40,496 nt of DNA from an uncultured Deferribacteres bacterium (GTDB lineage Bacteria; Zhuqueibacterota; JdFR-76; DREG01), in NCBI GenBank assembly GCA_913009825.1, contig CAJVYQ010000049.1:1-40496 (forward strand). The letters are read 5' to 3'. Under the pieces are notes generated by a model. That model had not been told where the DNA came from. It saw only the letters and a program-made list of their open reading frames with translations, and did not search any database. Shown piece by piece: positions 23,956-32,287 of this stretch (positions are counted from its first letter, which is position 1; each line of letters starts with the position of its first letter). The position numbers were made by a program, and so were the translations under genes.

Positions 23956-26299
23956 TTAGCCCAAAAAGTTTTCCGAACCGCGCGCGCCGCTCCCGGCTAA
24001 TTTGTGCCCCAACAAAACCTGCTCCAGATTCGCCGGAAGTTGATAAATCCTTTTCCCGGTAGCGTTGGCAATGGCATTGATGATCGCCGGAGCGGCAATC
24101 TCATTTGCCGGTTCGCCGATCGATTTTGCTCCGAACGGCCCAACCGGATCGGGATTCTCCACAATCCGGCATTCAACCTGCGGCACATCCAGCGCCGTGG
24201 CTAAAAGATATTCATCAAAATTTAATGCTGTGGGGCTCCCTTGATTAAAATTAAATTCCTCCAGCAGGCCGTAACCAAGTCCCATTGCCACACCGCCGTA
24301 AATTTGCCCCTCTACCATGGCCCGGTTGATGGCTCTGCCGACTTCATGAGCCGCATAAAATTTTGAAACTTTCACTTTTCCGGTTTCCGTATCCACTTCC
24401 ACTTCGGCCACATTGGCGCCGTAAACGAAGGTGAAATAAGCGTCTCCCCGGCCGGTTTCTTCATCCCAGGTGGTTTTAGGAGACTTAAACCAGCCGAAGC
24501 CGAACAGGGATACACCGCGTTGGAAACAAGCATCCGCAACCCGGGAAAATGTCACTTTTCGGCCGGTCTCGGCATCAATAAAATGATTCTTTTGCACCAC
24601 AATATTTTCCGGATTGTCCGCATCAATCAAATGGGCGGCAACGGGCTTCATGGCAGTCAACACTTTTTCCGCCGCGCTTTTTGCCGCTGAACCTCCCATG
24701 ATAGTTGTACGGGAAGCAACCGTCGGGCCGGAATCGGGCACCCGGCTAGTGTTGGTATTCAAAAATCGAACCCGCGCAAGAGAGATGCCCAGCACTTCAG
24801 CGGCAATCTGCGCAATGGCTGTTTGCGCGCCCTGTCCCATATCCGTCAACCCGGAGGAGACAATCAAACTGCCGTCCGTCTGCACGGAAACGATCACGCC
24901 GGCGGCATCGGCGCCCTCCGCGCCCAGAGAAACGCCGCGGTAACTGCAAGCCAGGCCGATTCCTTTTTTGACCGGATATGCTTTCCGACGTTCGTTCCGG
25001 TTTTGTCCCCACTTCCGGGCAAAATCGCTGATTCCGGCAACCTCGTTCAGCACTTCAATCAAACTCACTTTGTGGCGCAATTTTTGGCCGGTTGCAGTAA
25101 CATCGCCGTCTCTGAAAACAACTTTCAGCCGCAGTGTTAACGGATCCATTTGTAATTTTTCAGCCAGTTCATCCATCAGCGTTTCAGAAGCAAAACAGAC
25201 TTGCGGCGAGCCAAATCCCCGCATGGCGCCGGTATAATTGTTGTTGGTATACACGGCAAGCGTATCGGTTTTCACATTTTTGCAGCGATAAGGCCCGGTT
25301 GCCTGCACCACGGAACGCCAGGTAACAAAGGCAGAAGTGGAAGCGTACGCGCCGCCATCTGCAATACACCTGATTTCAAAAGCAGTCGGGGTTCCATCCC
25401 GTTTGGCGCCCAGTTTGTATTCCATGTTATAGGGATGGCGTTTGTAAGATTCCAGCATGGATTCTTCACGGGAATTGACCATTTTCACCGGCCGGCCGGT
25501 TGCCATCGTCAGCAGCGCCGCCCTGCAGCACAACAGAGTCGACGCCTCATCCTTGCCGCCGAACGATCCGCCTAAAGTTGCCTGTTTAATCTGCACCTGC
25601 GCCAAATCCAGATTCAGCACTTCCGCCACGGATCTTCTGGTGGAGAACAGATTCTGCACAGAACCCGTGATGCGAACGCCGCCCTGTTCATCCGGTTCCG
25701 CCAGAACCGCTTCCGGTTCCAGATAGGAATGCTCGATATGCTGTGTTTGATAGCGCCGTTCCAACAGGATATCCGCCTGTGAAAATCCTGATTCCACATC
25801 CCCTTTTCTCACTTTGTGATGGGAAAAAATGTTGCTCCCTTCATGGATAGAAGGAGCCTCCGGCTTCATCGCTTCATCAGGAGAGGAGAGCACGGGCAAT
25901 TGTCGGTAACTTACGCTGATGTGCCTGAGGGCGCGGCCGGCAATCTCCCGGGTTTCAGCGGCAATCAGGACAATACCGTCGCCCAAATAGCGTGCTTTAT
26001 CGCTCACCAGCACCTGTTGATTTTTTGTGACGATACCAAAAGTCTTGCTGCCCGGAATATCCGCGGCAGTCAGCACAGCCGCTACGCCGGGCAACCTGCG
26101 AACCGCTGATACATCAATTGAAAGGATTTTTGCGTGGGGGATATTTTGCGCGAAGCACTTTGCCGTATAGTTGATGCAGGGCATTGTAATCTTCAGCGAA
26201 CTTAGCTTTGCCGGTTACTTTGCCGAATCCATCGACGCGCGGCTCCGGTTTCCCGATGATCGAATATTTATGCTGAGTCAAATAAATTCCCTGTTTCAA
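23956..26299 (-). CDS. Mo hydroxylase 1, molybdopterin subunit, with a frameshift near the N-terminus
   Basis: This is the catalytic subunit of a xanthine-dehydrogenase-family enzyme, which hydroxylates an N-heterocycle with water-derived oxygen. The main frame runs from 26184, but the true N-terminus lies in another frame: IIGKPEPRVDGFGKVTGKAK, then LYGKVLRAKYP, from a TTG at 26299. The two join as KYP-HAKILSID if one base is removed from the run of five C (26136-26140 on the plus strand as ggggg), giving 780 residues. Mo-site motifs are intact: GGSFGGKDEAS, AMRGFGSPQ, TDMGQGAQT, PDSGPTVASRTT and the base-catalyst glutamate in KSIGEPANE. All the rest of the protein is open, so an assembly or sequencing error is likeliest, with real decay or programmed shifting as alternatives. 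It lies between FAD2 and FAD1. Confidence 0.88.
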
Positions 26300-26370
26300 T
26301 ATTCTTCGTGACTTTGTGCCTTTACGGCAAAAGTTTCTGAATTATGCCGGCTGACACTTACTGTGACAAA

Positions 26371-27264
26371 TCAGGACAAAAAGCTTTGTAATCCCATGGC
26401 CAACAATTCACCCGTCATGGCTCTTCGGTATTCACGGGTTGAGCGAATATCGGTGATCGGCTGCGCTTCGTTGCTGCAGATGCTTTTTGCCTCAGCAATT
26501 ATGCTTTCTGAAATTTGCCGGCCGGATAAAAATCGTGCGGTTTTTTCGGCCACAATCGGCGTAGCGCCAACCGCGCCAAGGGCAATTCTTACATCCCGCA
26601 GCCTCTTTTTCTCCTTCACGGCGAGAAATGCAACATTCAGCTTGGCGATTGCCGCTCCTTTTCTTTGTCCCAGTTTGTAAAAAAACTGGGCTGTTTCTCC
26701 TTCCGGCACGCGAAATTCGATCTTTGTGAGCAATTCATCTTTACACAGCAGTGTTTCCTGAGCGCCGGTGAAAAATGATTGCAGCGCCATTTTTCGTTCT
26801 CCCTTCACGCTCTGTAACGTGATTTCGGCGCGTAAGCAGAGGAGAGGCGGAACCGTATCGGCGCAGGGCGATCCGTTGCAGATATTCCCACCGACAGTGC
26901 CGACATTTCTGATCTGCTGTGAACCAACTTTTCCGGACGCTTCACCCAGGAATGGGATTTTCTCCCGCAATGTTTCGTTGTTAACAATTTCGTCATGTTT
27001 CAGCAGAGGCCCCAGAGAAACGGTACAATCCCGGACAGAGATGAAATGCAGCTCGGCTATGCGTGAGACATCCACAATCTGCAGCGGCTGCAGCATCCAC
27101 GGTTTTGCCGGTCGCTTCCGCAGTCGTTCGATATGCTCATCCCGGTGCATCTGCGCCATCAGATCCGTGCCGCCGGCAATCACCTTCGGATTAACAAGAA
27201 AAGCAAGCAGCGTCAGCGCTTCCTGCAAATTTTGCGGTTGATGAAATGATTCTATTTTTGTCAT
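26371..27264 (-). CDS. Mo hydroxylase 2, FAD subunit (CoxM/XdhB family)
   Basis: The 297-residue FAD subunit of the second Mo hydroxylase has AGGTDLMAQM (30-39) and GTVGGNICNGSPCADTVP as FAD-binding motifs and the C-terminal domain of the family. It begins one base after the stop of the 2Fe-2S gene, so translation is likely coupled. The Mo subunit gene of enzyme 1 follows 71 bases downstream, joining the two enzymes in one run. It is clearly related to the FAD subunit at 22888 but has diverged well beyond a recent duplication. Confidence 0.93.
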   Translation of the reverse strand: MTKIESFHQPQNLQEALTLLAFLVNPKVIAGGTDLMAQMHRDEHIERLRKRPAKPWMLQPLQIVDVSRIAELHFISVRDCTVSLGPLLKHDEIVNNETLREKIPFLGEASGKVGSQQIRNVGTVGGNICNGSPCADTVPPLLCLRAEITLQSVKGERKMALQSFFTGAQETLLCKDELLTKIEFRVPEGETAQFFYKLGQRKGAAIAKLNVAFLAVKEKKRLRDVRIALGAVGATPIVAEKTARFLSGRQISESIIAEAKSICSNEAQPITDIRSTREYRRAMTGELLAMGLQSFLS

Positions 27265-27265
27265 T

Positions 27266-27727
27266 TTAACTGTTTATATTTGGCACATCCTCAATTGCTT
27301 CAACTATTTTTTGATACCCCGTGCAGCGGCACAAATTACCGGCGATGGCATGTTTGATTTCACCGGCAGAGGGTTGTTTGCCTTCCAACGCCAGCGCATA
27401 AGTTACTACAATCATTCCGGGCGTGCAAAATCCGCATTGAACCGCGCCATGACCGGCGAAGGAGGCAATTATTTTTTGTCCGGTTTGGGTTTCCCGGATT
27501 CCTTCAATGGTTGTAATACTACGATGATTGGCCTGCGCCGCCAGCAGCAAACAGCTATTCACCGGCTTGCCGTCTAACAAAACGGTGCAGGCGCTGCATT
27601 CCCCTGCGCCGCAGCCTTCTTTGGTTCCGGTTAAAAACAGATCGTAGCGCAGAAAATCCAGCAATCTGCGCTCCGGCGGAACTTCCCGTTCTGTTTTTTT
27701 ACCATTCACGGTGATTTCAACAAGCAT
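27266..27727 (-). CDS. Mo hydroxylase 2, 2Fe-2S subunit (XdhC/CoxS family)
   Basis: This 153-residue electron-transfer subunit has all eight cluster ligands: C39, C44, C47 and C59 in the ferredoxin domain, and C98, C101, C133 and C135 in the helical domain (CGFCTPGM, LCRCTGY). GAGG lies eight or so bases before ATG 27727. It follows the Mo subunit gene by 41 bases and precedes the FAD subunit gene by one base. Confidence 0.94.
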   Translation of the reverse strand: MLVEITVNGKKTEREVPPERRLLDFLRYDLFLTGTKEGCGAGECSACTVLLDGKPVNSCLLLAAQANHRSITTIEGIRETQTGQKIIASFAGHGAVQCGFCTPGMIVVTYALALEGKQPSAGEIKHAIAGNLCRCTGYQKIVEAIEDVPNINS

Positions 27728-27768
27728 CTATCTTACCTCGACCGTAAACCATTTTTCAGACAAAGACG

Positions 27769-30036
27769 CTAAACCATGCCGGCATTCAGTAACTCCCACA
27801 CTTTCTCCGCGGTTGCCGGTAATTCGGTGATTCGCACTCCGACAGCGTCCTGAATGGCATTCACCAGCGCCGGCGCCATTCCCATCAACGGCTGTTCGCC
27901 AAACCCTTTTGCGCCAAACGGACCCTCCCGGAAGGGATGTTCCACGATGATGGGTGTAATTCGGGGAGCATCTTCGGCAGTTGGAATCATGTATGTGGCA
28001 AAATCGGTGTTCATGATCCTTTCGCCATTCGTGGACATATCTTCCATCAATCCGTATCCCAACCCCTGCACACTGCCGCCCTCTATTTGTCCTTCCGCCG
28101 TTTGCGGATTAATGGCTTTGCCGATATCATGGGCAGCCCATACTTTTTCCAGCGTGGTTTCTCCGGTGCGCACATCGACGGCAACCTGAACGATATTTGT
28201 GGCGTAGGCATAAACCACATACGCTTTCCCCTGACCGGTTTCAGGATCCCAACCGGTATCTGGAGAAACGGCAAATCCCTGAACTGCCATGGGTTTGCGA
28301 AGTTCATGGCATTTTTTTACCACATGGGAAAAGAAAATTTTTTTAGTTTGATCCGCGAAAAAACAACCGTCCCGGAATTGAACCGATTCCGGCGCCGCTT
28401 GCAGCATCTCCGCAGCAACGGCAATCATAATTGACTTCACCTGTTCACAGGCATTTAGAATGGCCAGGCCGGACATGGTCGTCGCCCGGGAGGCCACTGT
28501 AGGGCCGGAATCCGGCACCCGGGAAGTATCTACGGGGAGAATGGCGACCGATTCGTATGACACAGCCAAACACTCTGCGGCAATTTGGCGCAGCACGGTT
28601 TGCATCCCCTGTCCCATCTCCGTCGTTCCCACGGCAATCTGCACGGATGCATCTTCATCGATCTGCAGAAATGCCCCGGTGCGTGCCAATTGCTTTCCCC
28701 CGGCTCCTAAGCCAACGCCGTAAAAAATGGTGGAAATACCCAAACCATGCCTGACCGGTCCGGTTTGCCGGGAAAACTTCTTCTTCAGATTCAGCCAATC
28801 GGATTGCTGCATTGCCTGTTCGAAGGTTTCTGTTAAACCGCAACTGCCAACAATTTTATAGCCGGTGGCCGTTGTTTCTCCTTCCTGCAATAAATTTCTG
28901 CGCCGTATTTCAGCGGTATCCAACCCGGTCAGGCGCGCCAGTTCATCTAAAGCGGATTCCACGGCAAACAGCACCTGCGGCGAACCGAATCCGCGATAAG
29001 CGCCGCAGGGTACGTGGTTGGTAGCCACCGCGTACGCATCCACTTTTACATTGGGCACGGAATAGGCACCGGCGGCATGAACCGCTCCCCGCCAGAGCAC
29101 AACCGGTGACAGCGTTGCGTAGGCGCCGCCGTCAATCACGTATTTTGTTTCCACAGCTAAAAGTTTCCCGTTTTCATCGCAGGCCATTTTTATATCAACC
29201 CGGGAAGGATGACGTTTACTCATGGAAATCATATCCTCGTCACGGCGGTAAATCAATCGCACCGGTTTTTGCAGATAATGCGCCGGCAACGCCGCCTGTC
29301 CCGCCACAAGCGAAGGCACGTCCTCTTTTCCGCCGAAAGCGCCGCCCGTGGTTGCCTGCTTTACACGGACTCTCGCCAGCGGCAGTCCGGTTACATCGGC
29401 AACGGTTCCCTGTACGTAAAACGGACATTGCATGGAACCGGTGACAAGCAGACCGTCATCCTCCGGTACCGCGATCATCCCCTGCGGTTCAAGATAAGCG
29501 TGCTCCTGGTAGGGTGTGCGGAATGTGCCGGAAAATATGAAAGCTGCTCCGGTAAAAGCGGCTTCCACATCTCCTTTTCTAATTTTATAGTGAGAAAAGG
29601 TGTTTCGGTCTTTGTAAATTTGCGCGGCAGTTTTACTTCGGGCCTGTTCAAAATCGGTTACGGCGGGAAGGGGTTTGTACTCGATTTCGATTAAATTCAG
29701 AGCGGTTCCGGCAATTTGCTCATCGCGGGCAGCCACAACAGCAACAGGTTCTCCTGCATAACGAACAATTTTTTCAGCCAGTAAGGGCTGATCATCCCGG
29801 ATAACATGAACGATATTTTTACCGGGAATATCTTTTGCCCAAAGAATCGCCGCCACGCCCTCAAGCCGGCGCGCCGGCCGATCGTCCACTTTTAATATTT
29901 TGGCGTGCGGAAAAGGGGAGCGCAGCACCGCGGCATGGAGCATACCCGGAAGCAAATCATCTGCAACGAATACGGCCCTGCCTTCCGCTTTGGATACGGC
30001 ATCGTTACGAATGACACTTTTTCCAATAACAAACAT
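27769..30036 (-). CDS. Mo hydroxylase 2, molybdopterin subunit (XDH family)
   Basis: This 755-residue catalytic subunit starts GKSVIRNDAVSKAEGRAVFV, the usual N-terminal a/b hammerhead domain. It has GGAFGGKEDVPS, AYRGFGSPQ, TEMGQGMQT and DSGPTVASRATTMSG around the Mo-pterin, and the catalytic glutamate in KGFGEQPLMG. The GEQP form differs from GEPA in the first enzyme, as do nearby residues, so the two probably act on different rings or positions. The substrate cannot be assigned from sequence; hypoxanthine/xanthine-type purines are the natural guess given ssnA and preTA downstream. It is the first gene of the nine-gene leftward run. No Mo-cofactor insertion (XdhC chaperone) or MobA-like gene is in the window. 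Confidence 0.92.
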   Translation of the reverse strand: MFVIGKSVIRNDAVSKAEGRAVFVADDLLPGMLHAAVLRSPFPHAKILKVDDRPARRLEGVAAILWAKDIPGKNIVHVIRDDQPLLAEKIVRYAGEPVAVVAARDEQIAGTALNLIEIEYKPLPAVTDFEQARSKTAAQIYKDRNTFSHYKIRKGDVEAAFTGAAFIFSGTFRTPYQEHAYLEPQGMIAVPEDDGLLVTGSMQCPFYVQGTVADVTGLPLARVRVKQATTGGAFGGKEDVPSLVAGQAALPAHYLQKPVRLIYRRDEDMISMSKRHPSRVDIKMACDENGKLLAVETKYVIDGGAYATLSPVVLWRGAVHAAGAYSVPNVKVDAYAVATNHVPCGAYRGFGSPQVLFAVESALDELARLTGLDTAEIRRRNLLQEGETTATGYKIVGSCGLTETFEQAMQQSDWLNLKKKFSRQTGPVRHGLGISTIFYGVGLGAGGKQLARTGAFLQIDEDASVQIAVGTTEMGQGMQTVLRQIAAECLAVSYESVAILPVDTSRVPDSGPTVASRATTMSGLAILNACEQVKSIMIAVAAEMLQAAPESVQFRDGCFFADQTKKIFFSHVVKKCHELRKPMAVQGFAVSPDTGWDPETGQGKAYVVYAYATNIVQVAVDVRTGETTLEKVWAAHDIGKAINPQTAEGQIEGGSVQGLGYGLMEDMSTNGERIMNTDFATYMIPTAEDAPRITPIIVEHPFREGPFGAKGFGEQPLMGMAPALVNAIQDAVGVRITELPATAEKVWELLNAGMV

Positions 30037-30131
30037 AAAAATCTCAAGAAACTTGAAAATATTTCAGCCACAGAACTGAGATGCTACAGAAAAAAACAAA
30101 AATTAGTACTATTCAGGATAGGATAATAATT

Positions 30132-30200
30132 GTTTGGGAAGTTGTTTACACCACCCGTATCCCCCTTGAGGGGAGGGTACGGGGGGTGTTTCTTCACTCT
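30132..30200. repeat. Dispersed palindromic repeat, family H copy 2
   Basis: gtttgggaagttgtttacac, then cacccgtatcccccttgagg and ggagggtacggggggtgttt, ending near tcttcactct. It is the inverted counterpart of the copy at 6565-6637. The central cccccttgaggggagggt forms a GC-rich hairpin. Non-coding, between cysQ and the Mo subunit gene. Confidence 0.65.
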
Positions 30201-30242
30201 ATCTAAAAAGTTACCAAACATCCCGGCCGAATTAGTATTTGG

Positions 30243-30312
30243 AGATTTCTCTTTTCATCCCGATAAAAATCATCGGGCTTCCGCTCGCCTGCCTGTACAG
30301 ACAGGAAATGAC
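30243..30312. repeat. Dispersed gtcattTCga repeat, copy 3 (inverted)
   Basis: On the minus strand it reads gtcatttcctgtctgtacag, then cccgatgatttttatcggga, and ends gagaaatct, matching the copies at 10272 and 20373. The gcctgcctgtacagacagg hairpin module inside also occurs, in variant form, at about 22254-22274. The rest of the 30037-30392 spacer is A-rich and has no gene. Confidence 0.6.
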
Positions 30313-30392
30313 ATTTTCTTTTATCCACTGCAACAATCTACGCGGGCATACGGATAAATATTTAAATTCCCTGTCGACAAACTACTGTTTCT

Positions 30393-31373
30393 TCAGACAA
30401 TGCCCGCTTTTTTAACTGCTGTCAGCACGGCATCGTGCAATAAACTGTTGGTGACAATGACGCCGCGATTCTCCCGCAGAATTTTGCCGTGAGTAAAATC
30501 GAGAGGTTTACCGGAAATATCCGTCACTTCACCACCGGCTTCTTTGACGATTAGCCAGCCGCCGGCGTGGTCCCAGATTTTTTCCCGGTAGTCAGAGCTG
30601 GTAGGCAGGCGCAAATAAATATCTGCCTGGCCGCGGGCAACGGCCGCATATTTTGCCTGACTGTCCAGACGTACGGGTTGAATGACAATCTGCAAATTGC
30701 GGGAAATAACGGCAGAATCGGAATGGGAACTGTGGCCGGATTCAACGGATTCACACAGTTTTGCGTTCCGGGAATTTTCGGTTTGGCTTACCAAAATGGA
30801 ACGGAAAGAACCGGAATCATTCATCGGATATTCATACGCACCTTTATCACGCTGTGCTAAAAAGATGGTTCCGCCGGATTTTCCATTCTGAGTCGCCAAA
30901 TTAGGACATGCCAGCGCCGACACCTGGATTTCTCCATCCGCAATGAGAGCAAGAGCAACGGCATACTGCTCGCTGCGCAAAAATCCCTTTGTGCCGTCGA
31001 TGGGATCCAGAGTCCAGAACCGCTTGGAATATTCCGCAGCGTTGCCATGATCGATCCAGTCGCAAACCTGTTTTTCATCCGCTGCGGGATAGAATTTTCG
31101 GACATGCCATAAAACCTGCTGCAGAAGACGAGCATTTTCCGGGCGACGCAACGCTTTAGAATCCTCTTCAGCAATTACGGGATCATCGGGAAATGCCTCC
31201 GCCAACCGGCGGCAGATCAAAGCCTGACTACCAAAATCAGCTACCGTTACCGGACTTTTGTCCTTCTTTTCCAATGTATCCGGGGTTATTTCATTTTGGA
31301 CACGTCGGCACAGCAGCGCAGCCTCTTTAACCGCCTGGAACGCTATTTCTTTTTCACGGTCATAATTGATCAT
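30393..31373 (-). CDS. cysQ: 3'(2'),5'-bisphosphate nucleotidase, inositol monophosphatase family
   Basis: This Mg-dependent, Li-sensitive phosphatase type removes the 3' phosphate from PAP or PAPS, clearing a by-product of sulfate assimilation and sulfotransfer. The 326 residues include the metal ligands E69-E70-D71 (VIAEED), the signature WTLDPIDGTKGF (120-131) and EKIWDHAGGWLIVKEAGG near 270. The length and the DPIDGTKGFLR form match HAL2/SAL1-type 3'-nucleotidases better than short CysQ, so the symbol is approximate. AAGGA precedes ATG 31373. It stands alone, with repeats on its left and a 251-base A-rich spacer on its right. Confidence 0.85.
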   Translation of the reverse strand: MINYDREKEIAFQAVKEAALLCRRVQNEITPDTLEKKDKSPVTVADFGSQALICRRLAEAFPDDPVIAEEDSKALRRPENARLLQQVLWHVRKFYPAADEKQVCDWIDHGNAAEYSKRFWTLDPIDGTKGFLRSEQYAVALALIADGEIQVSALACPNLATQNGKSGGTIFLAQRDKGAYEYPMNDSGSFRSILVSQTENSRNAKLCESVESGHSSHSDSAVISRNLQIVIQPVRLDSQAKYAAVARGQADIYLRLPTSSDYREKIWDHAGGWLIVKEAGGEVTDISGKPLDFTHGKILRENRGVIVTNSLLHDAVLTAVKKAGIV

Positions 31374-31624
31374 TTAATTCATCCTTCACCTGAATTATTC
31401 ATTTAAATATAACTTTCAAGAAACCTGAAAAAAATTGGGCCAAGAATAGAATACCACAGAAAAAACCAAAAAGCTAAATTATCTCAGTAGTTATAGAAAT
31501 ATTCAGGTAATGAAAGACCAATTTTTAAGTTTCTCATATACAATTTAATTCGTTAATTTTTGACGAATCTTCGGCACTATTCAGGTTGTGCCGATTTCCT
31601 GAAAAAAACAATGAATTATACGGG
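31374..31624. other. A-rich spacer between greA and cysQ
   Basis: It holds tcaagaaacctgaaaa, a ccacagaaaaaaccaaaaag stretch and attcagg, which resembles the segment at about 30047-30117 (tcaagaaacttgaaaa...ccacagaa...ctattcagg), suggesting another dispersed repeat. A hairpin tcggcac/gtgccga (about 31570-31593) lies 30 bases past the greA stop and may serve as a weak terminator, although it lacks a T-run. Confidence 0.45.
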
Positions 31625-32140
31625 TTAAAACGGAAGCGGATCGTCGCTTTTCTGATTAATATCGGCAGGATCGTACGGTTCAATTTTTTCAATTTTATAG
31701 CGAATGGTGCCGATAGGAACCTGCACATCCACTGTTTCACCCTCTTCTTTCATCATCAACTGACGGGCAATAGGGGTTTCGTAAGAAATGATATCGTTAT
31801 CCACATCAGATTCCACCGGCCCAAGAATAGTGTAAATATCCATCCGGTCTTTGTCCAGATTTCGTAGATAAACTTTCTTCCCGACAGTTACTTTACCCGC
31901 CGGCAGATCCAGATTTTCAATGATTTCAGCACCGCTGAGCATCTGACTCAGTTCTTCCATTCTGGTTGCCAGCAGACGCTGTTTGTCTTTCATCGCATGA
32001 TACTCGGCATTTTCTTTCAAATCGCCAAGCGCCCTCGCCTCGCCAATTTTTTTTGCCACGTCCCCTTTCAATAATTTTTGAATATTTTCAATTTCGTTCT
32101 GAATTTTATCAAAACCGACATGTGTGATATAATTGGGCAT
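31625..32140 (-). CDS. greA: Transcript cleavage factor GreA
   Basis: GreA enters the RNA polymerase secondary channel and stimulates cleavage of backtracked transcripts. From ATG 32140 it has 171 residues: an N-terminal coiled coil with the acidic tip (ARALGDLKENAEYHAMKDKQ, where D and E sit at the turn) and the C-terminal FKBP-like domain (VTVGKKVYLRN ... ISYETPIARQLM). The frame is open to 32269, but homology starts at MPNYITHVGFDKIQNEIENI, and GAGGAAA precedes that ATG. The C-terminal tail (YDPADINQKSDDPLPF) is slightly longer than in E. coli GreA. Confidence 0.93.
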   Translation of the reverse strand: MPNYITHVGFDKIQNEIENIQKLLKGDVAKKIGEARALGDLKENAEYHAMKDKQRLLATRMEELSQMLSGAEIIENLDLPAGKVTVGKKVYLRNLDKDRMDIYTILGPVESDVDNDIISYETPIARQLMMKEEGETVDVQVPIGTIRYKIEKIEPYDPADINQKSDDPLPF

Positions 32141-32287
32141 ATTTTCCTCATTCCTTTTAATTTGCTTTTCAACGTTCGTTTTGGCGGCGCCGTCATTTGG
32201 TTCCGCATCATTGGTTCGTTGAATCAATTTACAAAATTTTCTTTCCTTTCCAAGGATAATATTTTCCAAAAATCCTGACAGAGAGAT

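Noticed and set aside
26114-26299. Separate 61-residue small gene upstream of Mo hydroxylase 1
   Set aside because: Its sequence is the missing N-terminus of the Mo subunit, so it is the other side of a frameshift and not an independent gene.
23956-26299. Selenoprotein recoding as the reason for the broken Mo subunit frame
   Set aside because: The break is a shift of one base in a C run, not an in-frame TGA, so selenocysteine does not explain it.
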